From: Chitinophagaceae bacterium
GTDB lineage: Bacteria; Bacteroidota; Bacteroidia; Chitinophagales; Chitinophagaceae
Length of the DNA: 37,171 nucleotides
Direction of reading: 5' to 3'
Assembly: GCA_019247775.1 (NCBI GenBank)
Contig: JAFBAN010000015.1
Span: 1-37,171 of the forward strand
A program made the position numbers and the translations under genes. Every line of letters begins with the position of its first letter. Position 1 is the first letter of the stretch. Of the stretch, positions 15,494 through 22,667 are shown one piece after another. The notes under the pieces are model-generated. The model had not been told where the DNA came from. It saw only the letters and a list, made by a program, of their open reading frames with translations, and made no database searches.

Positions 15494-15520
15494 TTCCAAT
15501 AGAAACAGCAATTCAACCAA

Positions 15521-16774
15521 ATGAAGACAGATCTACACAAAGAAAATAATTCTAACGCCTCCTTTAGGGGGCAGGGGGGCGGGGGTATTGTCGTCCTTGG
15601 CTTCAGCGGCGGTCTCGATACTTCCTTCTGTGTAAAATACCTAACAGAAGACCAGGGCTACGAAGTGCATAGCGTTATCGTGAATACGGGAGGCTTTACT
15701 GAAGAAGAATTAAAGCAGGTAGAACAGCATGCCTATGCGCTGGGCGTAAAATCTCATACAACGGTGAATGCAGTCCGTTCATACTACGACAGCATCATCA
15801 AATACCTGGTGTATGGGAATGTACTTAAGAATAATACCTATCCGTTAAGCGTGAGCGCCGAAAGGCTGAGCCAGGCGCTGCATATTGCAGAACACGCGAA
15901 GAAACTGAATGCCGTGGCAGTAGCCCATGGCAGTACAGGCGCGGGAAATGACCAGGTACGTTTTGATATGATCTTTCATATCATGATCCCCGGCATAGAG
16001 ATCATTACTCCTATCCGCGATCTGAAATTGAGCCGCGAGGCGGAGATCGAATACCTGAAAAAGAAAGGTGTGAATATGAATTTCGAGAAAGCCGCCTATT
16101 CGATCAATAAAGGCCTGTGGGGCACCAGCGTCGGCGGCCGTGAAACGCTTAACTCGAAAGGCATGCTGCCCGAATCGGCCTGGCCCACACAGGTAACAAA
16201 AAATGGCGATGAGGAAATAAAGCTGGGCTTCGTTAAGGGGGAATTACTCAGCGTCAATAACACAACATTCGATCATCCCACACAGGCGATACAGTTCCTG
16301 CAGGGTATTGCCGGACCTTACGGGATCGGCCGCGATATTCATGTAGGCGATACGATCATCGGGATCAAAGGCCGTGTAGGGTTTGAAGCGGCAGCGCCGA
16401 TGGTGATCCTGAAAGCGCATCATGCATTGGAAAAACACGTGCTCACCAAATGGCAGCTGGGCTGGAAAGACCAGCTGGCACAGTTCTACGGCAACTGGCT
16501 GCATGAAGGACAGATACTCGATCCGGTGATGCGCGATATAGAAGCTTATCTTGAAAGTTCACAGGCCAATGTTACCGGAACTGTTTTTGTGCAGCTCTTC
16601 CCATACAGGTTCCAGGTTACAGGTATTGAGTCGGACTTCGACCTGATGAGCAGTAAGTTTGGTAAGTACGGAGAGATGAACAGCGGTTGGACCGGTGACG
16701 ATGTAAGAGGCTTCTCCAAAATATTCGGTAACCAGACCGCCATTTACCATAGCGTAAAATCGGATCAGAAATGA
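15521..16774 (+). CDS. argG: Argininosuccinate synthase
   Basis: ArgG joins citrulline and aspartate with ATP to form argininosuccinate. The 417-residue protein has the PP-loop SGGLDTS (residues 29-35) and the conserved GSTGAGNDQVRFD segment, and the length is normal apart from the N-terminus. Residues 2-21 are an extension (ASFRGQGGGG within it) encoded by a GC-rich repeat at 15554-15585 that lies just before the conserved GIVVLGFSGG core; relatives start directly at that core. It overlaps the cupin gene by 4 nt (ATGA, 16771-16774), so translation is probably coupled. Confidence 0.97.
   Translation: MKTDLHKENNSNASFRGQGGGGIVVLGFSGGLDTSFCVKYLTEDQGYEVHSVIVNTGGFTEEELKQVEQHAYALGVKSHTTVNAVRSYYDSIIKYLVYGNVLKNNTYPLSVSAERLSQALHIAEHAKKLNAVAVAHGSTGAGNDQVRFDMIFHIMIPGIEIITPIRDLKLSREAEIEYLKKKGVNMNFEKAAYSINKGLWGTSVGGRETLNSKGMLPESAWPTQVTKNGDEEIKLGFVKGELLSVNNTTFDHPTQAIQFLQGIAGPYGIGRDIHVGDTIIGIKGRVGFEAAAPMVILKAHHALEKHVLTKWQLGWKDQLAQFYGNWLHEGQILDPVMRDIEAYLESSQANVTGTVFVQLFPYRFQVTGIESDFDLMSSKFGKYGEMNSGWTGDDVRGFSKIFGNQTAIYHSVKSDQK
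15554..15585 (+). repeat. GC-rich repeat inside the 5' end of argG
   Basis: The element has a C run, then TTTAGGGGG and two further G-rich units. It is in frame, without stops, and codes SFRGQGGGG. Related copies lie at 17181-17210 (argC) and 19806-19830 (argF'). Confidence 0.75.
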
Positions 16775-17115
16775 AGATCGTATCCAGATACCAGTCGCTG
16801 AAGCATTATCAATGGGGCGATGGCTGCGATGGCTGGAATATGGTAGATGAACAAACATTGTCTGTGAAACTTGAAAAAATGCCGTCGGGTACGGCGGAAG
16901 CCCTGCATTATCATGAGCATGCCAGACAGTTCTTCTTCATCCTGAAAGGAGAGGCGCAATTCGAAATAGAGGGCGAGCTTATCACGGTACCCGAGCAGCA
17001 TGGCATCCAGATAGAACCCGGCCAGAAGCACCGGATCGTAAACAATACCAGCGAAGCCCTAGAATTCATTCTCTCTTCACAGCCCTCGACTGTGAACGAC
17101 CGGGTGAATGTATGA
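16771..17115 (+). CDS. Cupin-domain protein
   Basis: This 114-residue protein is a single cupin barrel. Motif 1 is HYHEHARQFFFILKGEA (metal ligands His47, His49 and Gln/Glu region) and motif 2 is PGQKHRIVNNT with His near residue 87. Small cupins of this type may be metal-dependent enzymes, isomerases or ligand-binding regulators. It overlaps argG by the ATGA at 16771 and is followed 36 nt later by argC. This embedding inside the arg operon suggests a link to the pathway, but no arginine-related role for such a cupin is known to me. Confidence 0.88.
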   Translation: MKIVSRYQSLKHYQWGDGCDGWNMVDEQTLSVKLEKMPSGTAEALHYHEHARQFFFILKGEAQFEIEGELITVPEQHGIQIEPGQKHRIVNNTSEALEFILSSQPSTVNDRVNV

Positions 17116-17151
17116 GCCAATTATAAAAGTGACGTCAGAAACCATTGCATT

Positions 17152-18180
17152 ATGGCCACAACTCAACATAGTACTTCTCCTAACTCCCCCTTCAGGGGGC
17201 CGGGGGGTATCAAAGCAGGCATCGTCGGCGGTGCAGGCTATACCGGTGGCGAAATGATCAGGCTGCTGCTGAACCATCCTTATGTGGAGATCGCTTTCGT
17301 CCACAGCACCAGCAATGCCGGCAATCCTGTTGCCAGGATACACGCCGATCTTACCGGAGACACCGATCTGCTGTTCAGCGATCAGCTCAGCGATGATATC
17401 GATGTGCTTTTCCTGTGCGTGGGTCATGGTGATGCCAGGAAATTTTTATCCCAGCATAAGATCGATGACTCGGTGAAGATCATAGACCTCTCGCAGGATT
17501 TCAGGCTGAAAGCATCTTCGAAAGAGGGGGCGCGCAGTTTCGTGTATGGTTTGCCGGAACTGAATCGTGAAGAAATAAGGACCGCGAAGAATATCGCTAA
17601 TCCCGGTTGTTTTGCAACGGCCATCCAGCTGGGCTTATTGCCATTGGCAAAAGCGGGTGGGCTGCATGATGTGTATACCACCGGCATTACCGGCTCCACC
17701 GGCGCCGGCCAGGGATTGAATGCCACTTCGCATTTCAGCTGGAGGGCGAATAATGTACAGGCTTACAAGACCCTCCAGCACCAGCACATCAACGAGATCC
17801 ACCAGAGTCTGGAGCAGTTGCAGGGAAACCAAACCCCGCAAGTGCATTTTGTGCCCTGGCGGGGAGATTTTACCCGGGGCATCTATATCACTTCCACCAT
17901 CGACAGTACGCTGTCGTTGGAAGAGCTGAATCAGCTGTACAGGAATTATTACGAGTCGCATCCGTTCACCCATGTGAGTAACACCATGATCGACCTGAAG
18001 CAGGTGGTGAATACCAATAAATGCCTGATCCATCTGGAAAAGCACGGTAACAAGCTGGCAGTTCACTCAGCGATAGATAATCTGCTAAAAGGCGCCAGCG
18101 GCCAGGCGGTTCAGAATATGAATCTATTATTCGGATTGGATGAGGCCGCGGGATTGCGGTTGAAAGCGAACTGGTTTTAA
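17152..18180 (+). CDS. argC: N-acetyl-gamma-glutamyl-phosphate reductase
   Basis: ArgC reduces the N-acyl-glutamyl phosphate to the semialdehyde with NADPH. The 342-residue protein shows the dinucleotide motif GGAGYTGG (26-33), the catalytic Cys153 in NPGCFATA and the GLPELN motif. The first 19 residues are unusual: the segment SPNSPFRGPGG is encoded by a GC-rich repeat (17181-17210), directly ahead of the conserved IKAGIVGG. The insertion seems to have gone in just behind the old start codon. If the reductase acts on succinylated substrate, as argF' suggests, it must accept the bulkier acyl group. Confidence 0.97.
   Translation: MATTQHSTSPNSPFRGPGGIKAGIVGGAGYTGGEMIRLLLNHPYVEIAFVHSTSNAGNPVARIHADLTGDTDLLFSDQLSDDIDVLFLCVGHGDARKFLSQHKIDDSVKIIDLSQDFRLKASSKEGARSFVYGLPELNREEIRTAKNIANPGCFATAIQLGLLPLAKAGGLHDVYTTGITGSTGAGQGLNATSHFSWRANNVQAYKTLQHQHINEIHQSLEQLQGNQTPQVHFVPWRGDFTRGIYITSTIDSTLSLEELNQLYRNYYESHPFTHVSNTMIDLKQVVNTNKCLIHLEKHGNKLAVHSAIDNLLKGASGQAVQNMNLLFGLDEAAGLRLKANWF
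17181..17210 (+). repeat. GC-rich repeat inside the 5' end of argC
   Basis: CTCCCCCTTCAGGGGG followed by CCGGGGGG. The CCCCC/GGGGG arms can pair around a 4-nt loop. It is in frame and codes NSPFRGPGG. It belongs to the same family as the copies in argG and before argF'. Confidence 0.8.
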
Positions 18181-18617
18181 AGGAGTAGTAAGTTATAAGT
18201 GGTAAGTTATACGTAACCTGGTATGCAGAATTACAAAGATCTGAAGGTTTGGGAAAAAGCGCATGCGTTCGTCCTGTCTGTGTACGAGATCATTAGGTCA
18301 TTTCCTAAAGAGGAAAGATACGGCCTTGCCGATCAATTGCGGCGTGCATCTGTTTCAATACCTGCGAATATCGCTGAAGGATGCGGAAAGAAAGGTCAGC
18401 TGGAACTTGGGCATTTCCTGAACATCGCGCTAGGTTCGGCCAACGAATCAGAATATTATCTGATCCTTGCAAAGGATCTCGACTATATAACAGAAGCAAC
18501 CTTTAATAAAAATTTTGAACAGATTAACGAAGTGAAGGCTATGCTGATCGCACTATCTACAAAAGTTAGAGCATCGAATACTTAAAACCTATTACTTATT
18601 ACTTATAACATTCTTCC
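18181..18617 (+). mobile_element. Putative IVS-like cassette: heptamer arms around a four-helix-bundle gene
   Basis: The interval between the argC stop and the argD start holds one small gene bracketed by 7-nt repeat arms. Left units (18184-18225) are of the type AGTTATA and AGTGGTA and run right up to the start codon. Right units (18587-18614) are ACTTATT and ACTTATA and begin 1 nt after the stop. The arms are complementary in the mRNA: GTTATAAGT is exact and 14 of 16 positions match over 18192-18207 with 18594-18609. The layout parallels the intervening sequences of 23S rRNA, where a stem encloses an ORF of this same family. No target-site duplication was established. Confidence 0.55.
18223..18585 (+). 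CDS. Four-helix-bundle protein (23S rRNA IVP family)
   Basis: The 120-residue protein is a clear member of the four-helix-bundle family (PF05635, TIGR02436), called the 23S rRNA intervening-sequence protein and related to the accessory protein of diversity-generating retroelements. It shows the signature DLKVWEKAHAFVLSVYE at the N-terminus, FPKEERYGLADQLRRASVS and IPANIAEGCGK, then two further helices. The family forms pentameric bundles that may bind nucleic acid; the cellular role is unclear. It lies between argC and argD, 42 nt after the former and 32 nt before the latter, with heptamer repeats on both sides. No link to arginine synthesis is expected, so I read it as an inserted cassette. 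Confidence 0.95.
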   Translation: MQNYKDLKVWEKAHAFVLSVYEIIRSFPKEERYGLADQLRRASVSIPANIAEGCGKKGQLELGHFLNIALGSANESEYYLILAKDLDYITEATFNKNFEQINEVKAMLIALSTKVRASNT

Positions 18618-19784
18618 ATGAAGCTCTTCGACGTCTATCCCCTCAACAACATCGCCATCACAAAGGCCAGCGGGTCTTATGTATGGGATGAGAACGGTAC
18701 CAGGTACCTGGATATGTATGGCGGTCACGCAGTGATCAGTATCGGCCATACACATCCGCGATGGGTAGCGCGCATTGAAGAGCAGCTGGAGAAGATCGCA
18801 TTTTATTCCAATTCGGTGATCATCCCGATCCAGAAAGAGCTGGCGGAAAAACTGGGTAAGCTGAGCGGCAAAGAGAACTACCAGTTATTCCTATGCAACA
18901 GCGGCGCCGAAGCGAATGAGAATGCTTTGAAGCTGGCGTCGTTTTACAATGGACGCAAAAAGATCATCGCTTTCAATAAATCATTCCATGGCCGTACTTC
19001 CCTGGCGGTGGCAGTAACGGATAATCCGTCTATTGTGGCGCCGGTGAATGAGACCGATAATGTGGTCTTCCTGCCATTGAACGATGCCGAAGCATTGGTT
19101 GAATATTTTTCAGCGCACGGAAAAGAAATTTCTTCCGTGATCATCGAAGGCATACAGGGCGTGGGCGGCATCAACCTGGCCAAAGACAGTTTTTTGCAAC
19201 TGATCAGGCAATTATGCGATGAATCGGGCGCTGTCTACATCGCCGACAGCGTGCAGTGCGGATATGGCAGAAGCGGCGAGTTCTTTTCGCACGATCATGC
19301 GGGCGTGAATGCAGATATCTACACCATGGCCAAGGGCATGGGAAATGGATTTCCGGTAGCGGGTATCCTGATAGCCCCGCATATTCAACCCAAACACGGG
19401 ATGCTGGGCACCACTTTCGGCGGCAACCAGCTTGCCTGTGCGGCGGCATTGTCGGTATTGGAAGTGATCGCCGACGAGCAGCTGATCGCGAATGCCAAAG
19501 AAATGGGCCAATACCTGCTCGACAGCCTGCGAAATATGGACGATCTACAGAGCGTCCGCGGCCGCGGCCTCATGATAGGCTTCGATGTGCCTGCCGAACT
19601 GAAGGACCTGAAGAAGAAACTGCTGTTCGACTATAAGATCTTTACCGGCGAGGCCAAACCGAATGTGATCCGCCTGCTCCCATCGCTTGCCATCACCCGT
19701 GAGCATGCAGATGAATTTTTGAATGCCTTACAGGAAGCAATACATGAACTAAAAACAAAAAATACAGTTCCGGTTTCAGCATAG
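18618..19784 (+). CDS. argD: Acetylornithine / succinylornithine aminotransferase
   Basis: This is a class III PLP aminotransferase of 388 residues. It carries NSGAEANE (95-102), the aromatic SFHGRT (122-127), and the PLP Lys239 in TMAKGMGNG. ArgD transfers an amino group from glutamate to the N-acyl glutamate semialdehyde, giving N-acylornithine. The usual DEVQ motif reads DSVQ (210-213) here: Asp210, which holds the PLP ring nitrogen, is kept while the following Glu is Ser. It is preceded by the four-helix-bundle cassette and followed by a 46-nt gap that ends in a GC-rich repeat before argF'. Confidence 0.96.
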   Translation: MKLFDVYPLNNIAITKASGSYVWDENGTRYLDMYGGHAVISIGHTHPRWVARIEEQLEKIAFYSNSVIIPIQKELAEKLGKLSGKENYQLFLCNSGAEANENALKLASFYNGRKKIIAFNKSFHGRTSLAVAVTDNPSIVAPVNETDNVVFLPLNDAEALVEYFSAHGKEISSVIIEGIQGVGGINLAKDSFLQLIRQLCDESGAVYIADSVQCGYGRSGEFFSHDHAGVNADIYTMAKGMGNGFPVAGILIAPHIQPKHGMLGTTFGGNQLACAAALSVLEVIADEQLIANAKEMGQYLLDSLRNMDDLQSVRGRGLMIGFDVPAELKDLKKKLLFDYKIFTGEAKPNVIRLLPSLAITREHADEFLNALQEAIHELKTKNTVPVSA

Positions 19785-19805
19785 TCTATTTATTTACCAA
19801 AACAC

Positions 19806-19830
19806 AAATCCCCCTTTAGGGGTTAGGGGT
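19806..19830 (+). repeat. GC-rich repeat abutting the argF' start codon
   Basis: The sequence has a CCCCC-TTTA-GGGG core then two TTAGGGG 7-nt units, and ends at the base before the ATG (19831). It replaces the normal ribosome-binding region. It is the third copy of the family found at argG and argC. Confidence 0.75.
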
Positions 19831-20799
19831 ATGAAACAATTCATTTCAGTCCACGATGTTCCCGATATCAATGCACTCGTCAAGAAAGCGTTGATGTATA
19901 AAGCAAACCCTTTTGCCGACAGGAGCCTTGGGGCAGACAAACGGATCGGCCTGCTTTTTCTTAATCCCAGTCTCCGTACCCGCCTGAGCACCCAGGTGGC
20001 TGCCAGGAACCTGGGCATGGAAGCGATCGTGTTTAACGTGGACAAAGAAGGCTGGGCGCTGGAATTTGAGGAAGGCGCTATCATGAGCGGCAACACGGTA
20101 GAGCATGTAAAAGATGCCGCCCCGATCCTGGGACAGTATTTCGATATCCTCTGCATCCGGACTTTTCCTTCACTGAAGAACAGGGAAGACGATTACAGTG
20201 AAATGTTCATTAACCAGTTCATCAAATATGCCGGGGTTCCGGTGGTGAGTCTCGAAAGCGCCACACTGCATCCGCTGCAATCGCTTACGGATATTGTAAC
20301 GATCACCGAATCGCTTAACAACGGGCCGGCGGGCCGCAAAAAGCCGCCGAAGATCGTACTCACCTGGGCACCGCATATCAAGCCCCTGCCTCAATGTGTA
20401 GCCAATAGTTTTGCGCAATGGGTCGGCGTTTGGGGCGAAGCCGAATTCGTGATCACTCATCCGCATGAGTATGAGCTGGCGGAACAGTTTACCCGCGGCG
20501 CCACCATCACCCATAACCAGGATGAGGCCTTGAGAGGAGCCGATTTTATCTATGTGAAGAACTGGAGTACGTATACCGATTACGGTAAAGTATACGAGAA
20601 CGACCCGGAGTGGATGCTCACCGAAGAAAAACTGGCAGCAACAAACGACGCAAAGGTCATGCACTGTTTGCCGGTAAGACGCAATGTGGAGCTAAGTGAT
20701 GAGATCCTCGACAGCCCGCATAGCCTGGTAACCCAACAGGCAGGCAACCGGGTGTGGGCAGCACAGGCTGTTTTGAGCGAAATCCTGAAAAGCAAATAA
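19831..20799 (+). CDS. argF': N-acylornithine carbamoyltransferase (predicted succinyl type)
   Basis: The 322-residue protein aligns end to end with N-acetyl- and N-succinylornithine transcarbamylases rather than with ordinary ArgF. It has the carbamoyl-phosphate loop NPSLRTR (45-51), the HPLQSLTD segment, the proline-rich APHIKPLPQ loop and HCLPVRRN. These enzymes carbamoylate N-acylornithine to N-acylcitrulline. The key specificity residue is Glu92 in Xanthomonas acetyl enzyme and Pro90 in Bacteroides fragilis succinyl enzyme; here the aligned motif is GNTVEH with Val90. Published E92V replacement converts the acetyl to a succinyl enzyme, so I predict N-succinylornithine. argB starts 2 nt after the stop. 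Confidence 0.93.
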   Translation: MKQFISVHDVPDINALVKKALMYKANPFADRSLGADKRIGLLFLNPSLRTRLSTQVAARNLGMEAIVFNVDKEGWALEFEEGAIMSGNTVEHVKDAAPILGQYFDILCIRTFPSLKNREDDYSEMFINQFIKYAGVPVVSLESATLHPLQSLTDIVTITESLNNGPAGRKKPPKIVLTWAPHIKPLPQCVANSFAQWVGVWGEAEFVITHPHEYELAEQFTRGATITHNQDEALRGADFIYVKNWSTYTDYGKVYENDPEWMLTEEKLAATNDAKVMHCLPVRRNVELSDEILDSPHSLVTQQAGNRVWAAQAVLSEILKSK

Positions 20800-20801
20800 G
20801 T

Positions 20802-21584
20802 GTGGATACTGTTTACATCATAAAGATCGGCGGTAATATCATCGATAACGAGGCTGCGCTCCAATCGTTCCTGCAGCAGTTTGCCACAGTGCCGGGGAAA
20901 AAAATACTGGTGCACGGTGGCGGAAAACTGGCTACGCAAATGGCCGAGCGCCTTGGTATAGACCAGCAACTGGTGGATGGCAGAAGGATAACGGATGCTG
21001 AAACGCTGAAGATCGTAACAATGGTGTATGCAGGTTATATCAATAAAAACATCGTAGCGCAACTGCAATCACACGGTGTGAATGCCATCGGTCTGACCGG
21101 CGCCGATGGTAATATGATACTTGCTCATAAACGCAGACACCCCATCACCGATTATGGCTTTGTGGGCGATATCGATTCGGTGAATGCAGCATTCATTACA
21201 GGTTTGCTGGACCAGGACATGACCATCATAGCAGCTCCTGTTACCCATGATAAGAATGGCCAACTGCTGAACACGAATGCAGATACCATTGCCCAGGAAC
21301 TGGCAACCGCTCTTGGAGAACGCTATGCCGTGCAGCTTGTTTATTGTTTTGAAAAGAAAGGCGTATTGCTGGATACGAACGATGAGAACTCAGTGATCCC
21401 GAAGATCGATAGTGCCGGTTATGCCGAGCTGAAATCGAAGCAGTTGATCTTTGCAGGCATGATCCCTAAACTGGACAATGCTTTTGCCGCCCTGCAGAAA
21501 GGAGTTAAACAGGTGATCATCGGCAATGCCGGAGAACTGGACCGGTTGATAAATGGTTCTGGGGGAACCGCCATTCAACTATGA
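20802..21584 (+). CDS. argB: N-acetylglutamate kinase (N-acylglutamate kinase)
   Basis: ArgB phosphorylates the gamma-carboxyl of N-acylglutamate. The 260-residue product shows the KIGGN and HGGGKLAT motifs for phosphate binding and the NADT-containing nucleotide site. The chosen start is GTG at 20802 (MDTVYIIKIGG), 2 nt after the argF' stop; the upstream GTG at 20754 would overlap argF' and give an N-terminus not typical of the family. It overlaps argE by ATGA (21581-21584). Whether it is feedback-inhibited cannot be judged; the N-terminal helix of Arg-sensitive kinases is not present. Confidence 0.95.
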   Translation: MDTVYIIKIGGNIIDNEAALQSFLQQFATVPGKKILVHGGGKLATQMAERLGIDQQLVDGRRITDAETLKIVTMVYAGYINKNIVAQLQSHGVNAIGLTGADGNMILAHKRRHPITDYGFVGDIDSVNAAFITGLLDQDMTIIAAPVTHDKNGQLLNTNADTIAQELATALGERYAVQLVYCFEKKGVLLDTNDENSVIPKIDSAGYAELKSKQLIFAGMIPKLDNAFAALQKGVKQVIIGNAGELDRLINGSGGTAIQL

Positions 21585-22651
21585 GCGCCACTCTTAACAT
21601 ATTAAAAGAACAGGCATTGTTGCTTTTAAAGCAGCTGATCGCCATCCCTTCGTTCAGCAGGGAGGAAGATGGTACCGCGGCAGTATTGGAAGCATTTCTG
21701 CAGTCGAAGGGGGTTGATGCCAACCGCTACATGAACAATGTATGGGCGAAGAATAAATATTTTGATGAGAATAAGCCTTCGATATTGCTCAACTCGCATC
21801 ATGATACAGTAAAACCCAATAAAGCTTATACCCTCAACCCTTTTCTGCCGCTGGAAGACGATGGCAAACTGTACGGGCTTGGCAGCAACGATGCCGGTGG
21901 CTGTCTTGTATCGCTGCTTGCGGTCTTTTTGTTTTTTTATGAACGTGAGGATCTGAAGTATAACCTTGTATTCGCAGCAACTGCAGAGGAGGAGATCTCC
22001 GGCATCAACGGCATAGAAGTGTTGCTTCATCAGTTGCCTTCCCTCGCATTCGGCCTGGTTGGCGAACCTACTCAAATGCAGATGGCGGTTGCTGAGCGCG
22101 GACTGATGGTACTCGATGTTACCGTGTCGGGCAAAGCGGGTCATGCTGCCCGTGAAGAAGGTGAAAATGCTTTATACAAAGCGTTACCCGATATCGACTG
22201 GTTCCGGAACTTCAGGTTCGAGAAGGTATCGGAACTGCTGGGTGCGGTGAAGATGACCGTTACGGTCATCGACACGGAAAATAAAGCACACAACGTAGTT
22301 CCGCCCCAATGCCATTTTGTGGTGGACACCCGCGTGAATGAATTGTATACTTTTGAAGAGATATTGGAGACGATAGGACGTCATGTAAAAGCTGAGGTAA
22401 AACCACGAAGTATGCGGATGCGTTCAACATCAATACCGCTGGATCATGCACTGGTTCAGGCGGGATTGAGCCTGGGCCGGAGCTATTACGGATCGCCTAC
22501 CACCAGTGATAAAGCGCTGATGCCCTTTCAAACCCTGAAAATGGGACCCGGCGACAGCGCCCGCAGTCATACGGCGGATGAATTTATTTATGTTCGCGAA
22601 ATACAGGAAGGAATAGAAATGTATGTGCAGCTCCTGAATAAGCTCGTTTAA
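21581..22651 (+). CDS. argE: M20 deacylase, ArgE-type (N-acylornithine/acylcitrulline)
   Basis: This is a 356-residue M20 zinc peptidase-like enzyme. Likely metal ligands are His73 and Asp75 (SHHDTV), Asp104 (GSNDAGG), Glu137 and Glu138 (AEEE) and Glu162 (GEPT). The dimerisation/lid domain lies at about 165-275. In a pathway with an acylornithine transcarbamylase the enzyme should act after carbamoylation, removing the acyl group from N-acylcitrulline to give citrulline for argG. With Val90 in argF', a succinyl group is the likeliest. It overlaps argB by 4 nt and is followed 16 nt later by argH. Confidence 0.9.
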   Translation: MSATLNILKEQALLLLKQLIAIPSFSREEDGTAAVLEAFLQSKGVDANRYMNNVWAKNKYFDENKPSILLNSHHDTVKPNKAYTLNPFLPLEDDGKLYGLGSNDAGGCLVSLLAVFLFFYEREDLKYNLVFAATAEEEISGINGIEVLLHQLPSLAFGLVGEPTQMQMAVAERGLMVLDVTVSGKAGHAAREEGENALYKALPDIDWFRNFRFEKVSELLGAVKMTVTVIDTENKAHNVVPPQCHFVVDTRVNELYTFEEILETIGRHVKAEVKPRSMRMRSTSIPLDHALVQAGLSLGRSYYGSPTTSDKALMPFQTLKMGPGDSARSHTADEFIYVREIQEGIEMYVQLLNKLV

Positions 22652-22667
22652 TGCTGAAACCGATAAC

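Noticed and set aside
18181..18617. Insertion sequence with transposase
   Set aside because: The only gene is the four-helix-bundle protein; there is no transposase and no clear target duplication.
20754..20801. Upstream GTG start of argB
   Set aside because: It overlaps argF' by 46 nt and adds residues not seen in the family; GTG at 20802 gives the normal N-terminus.
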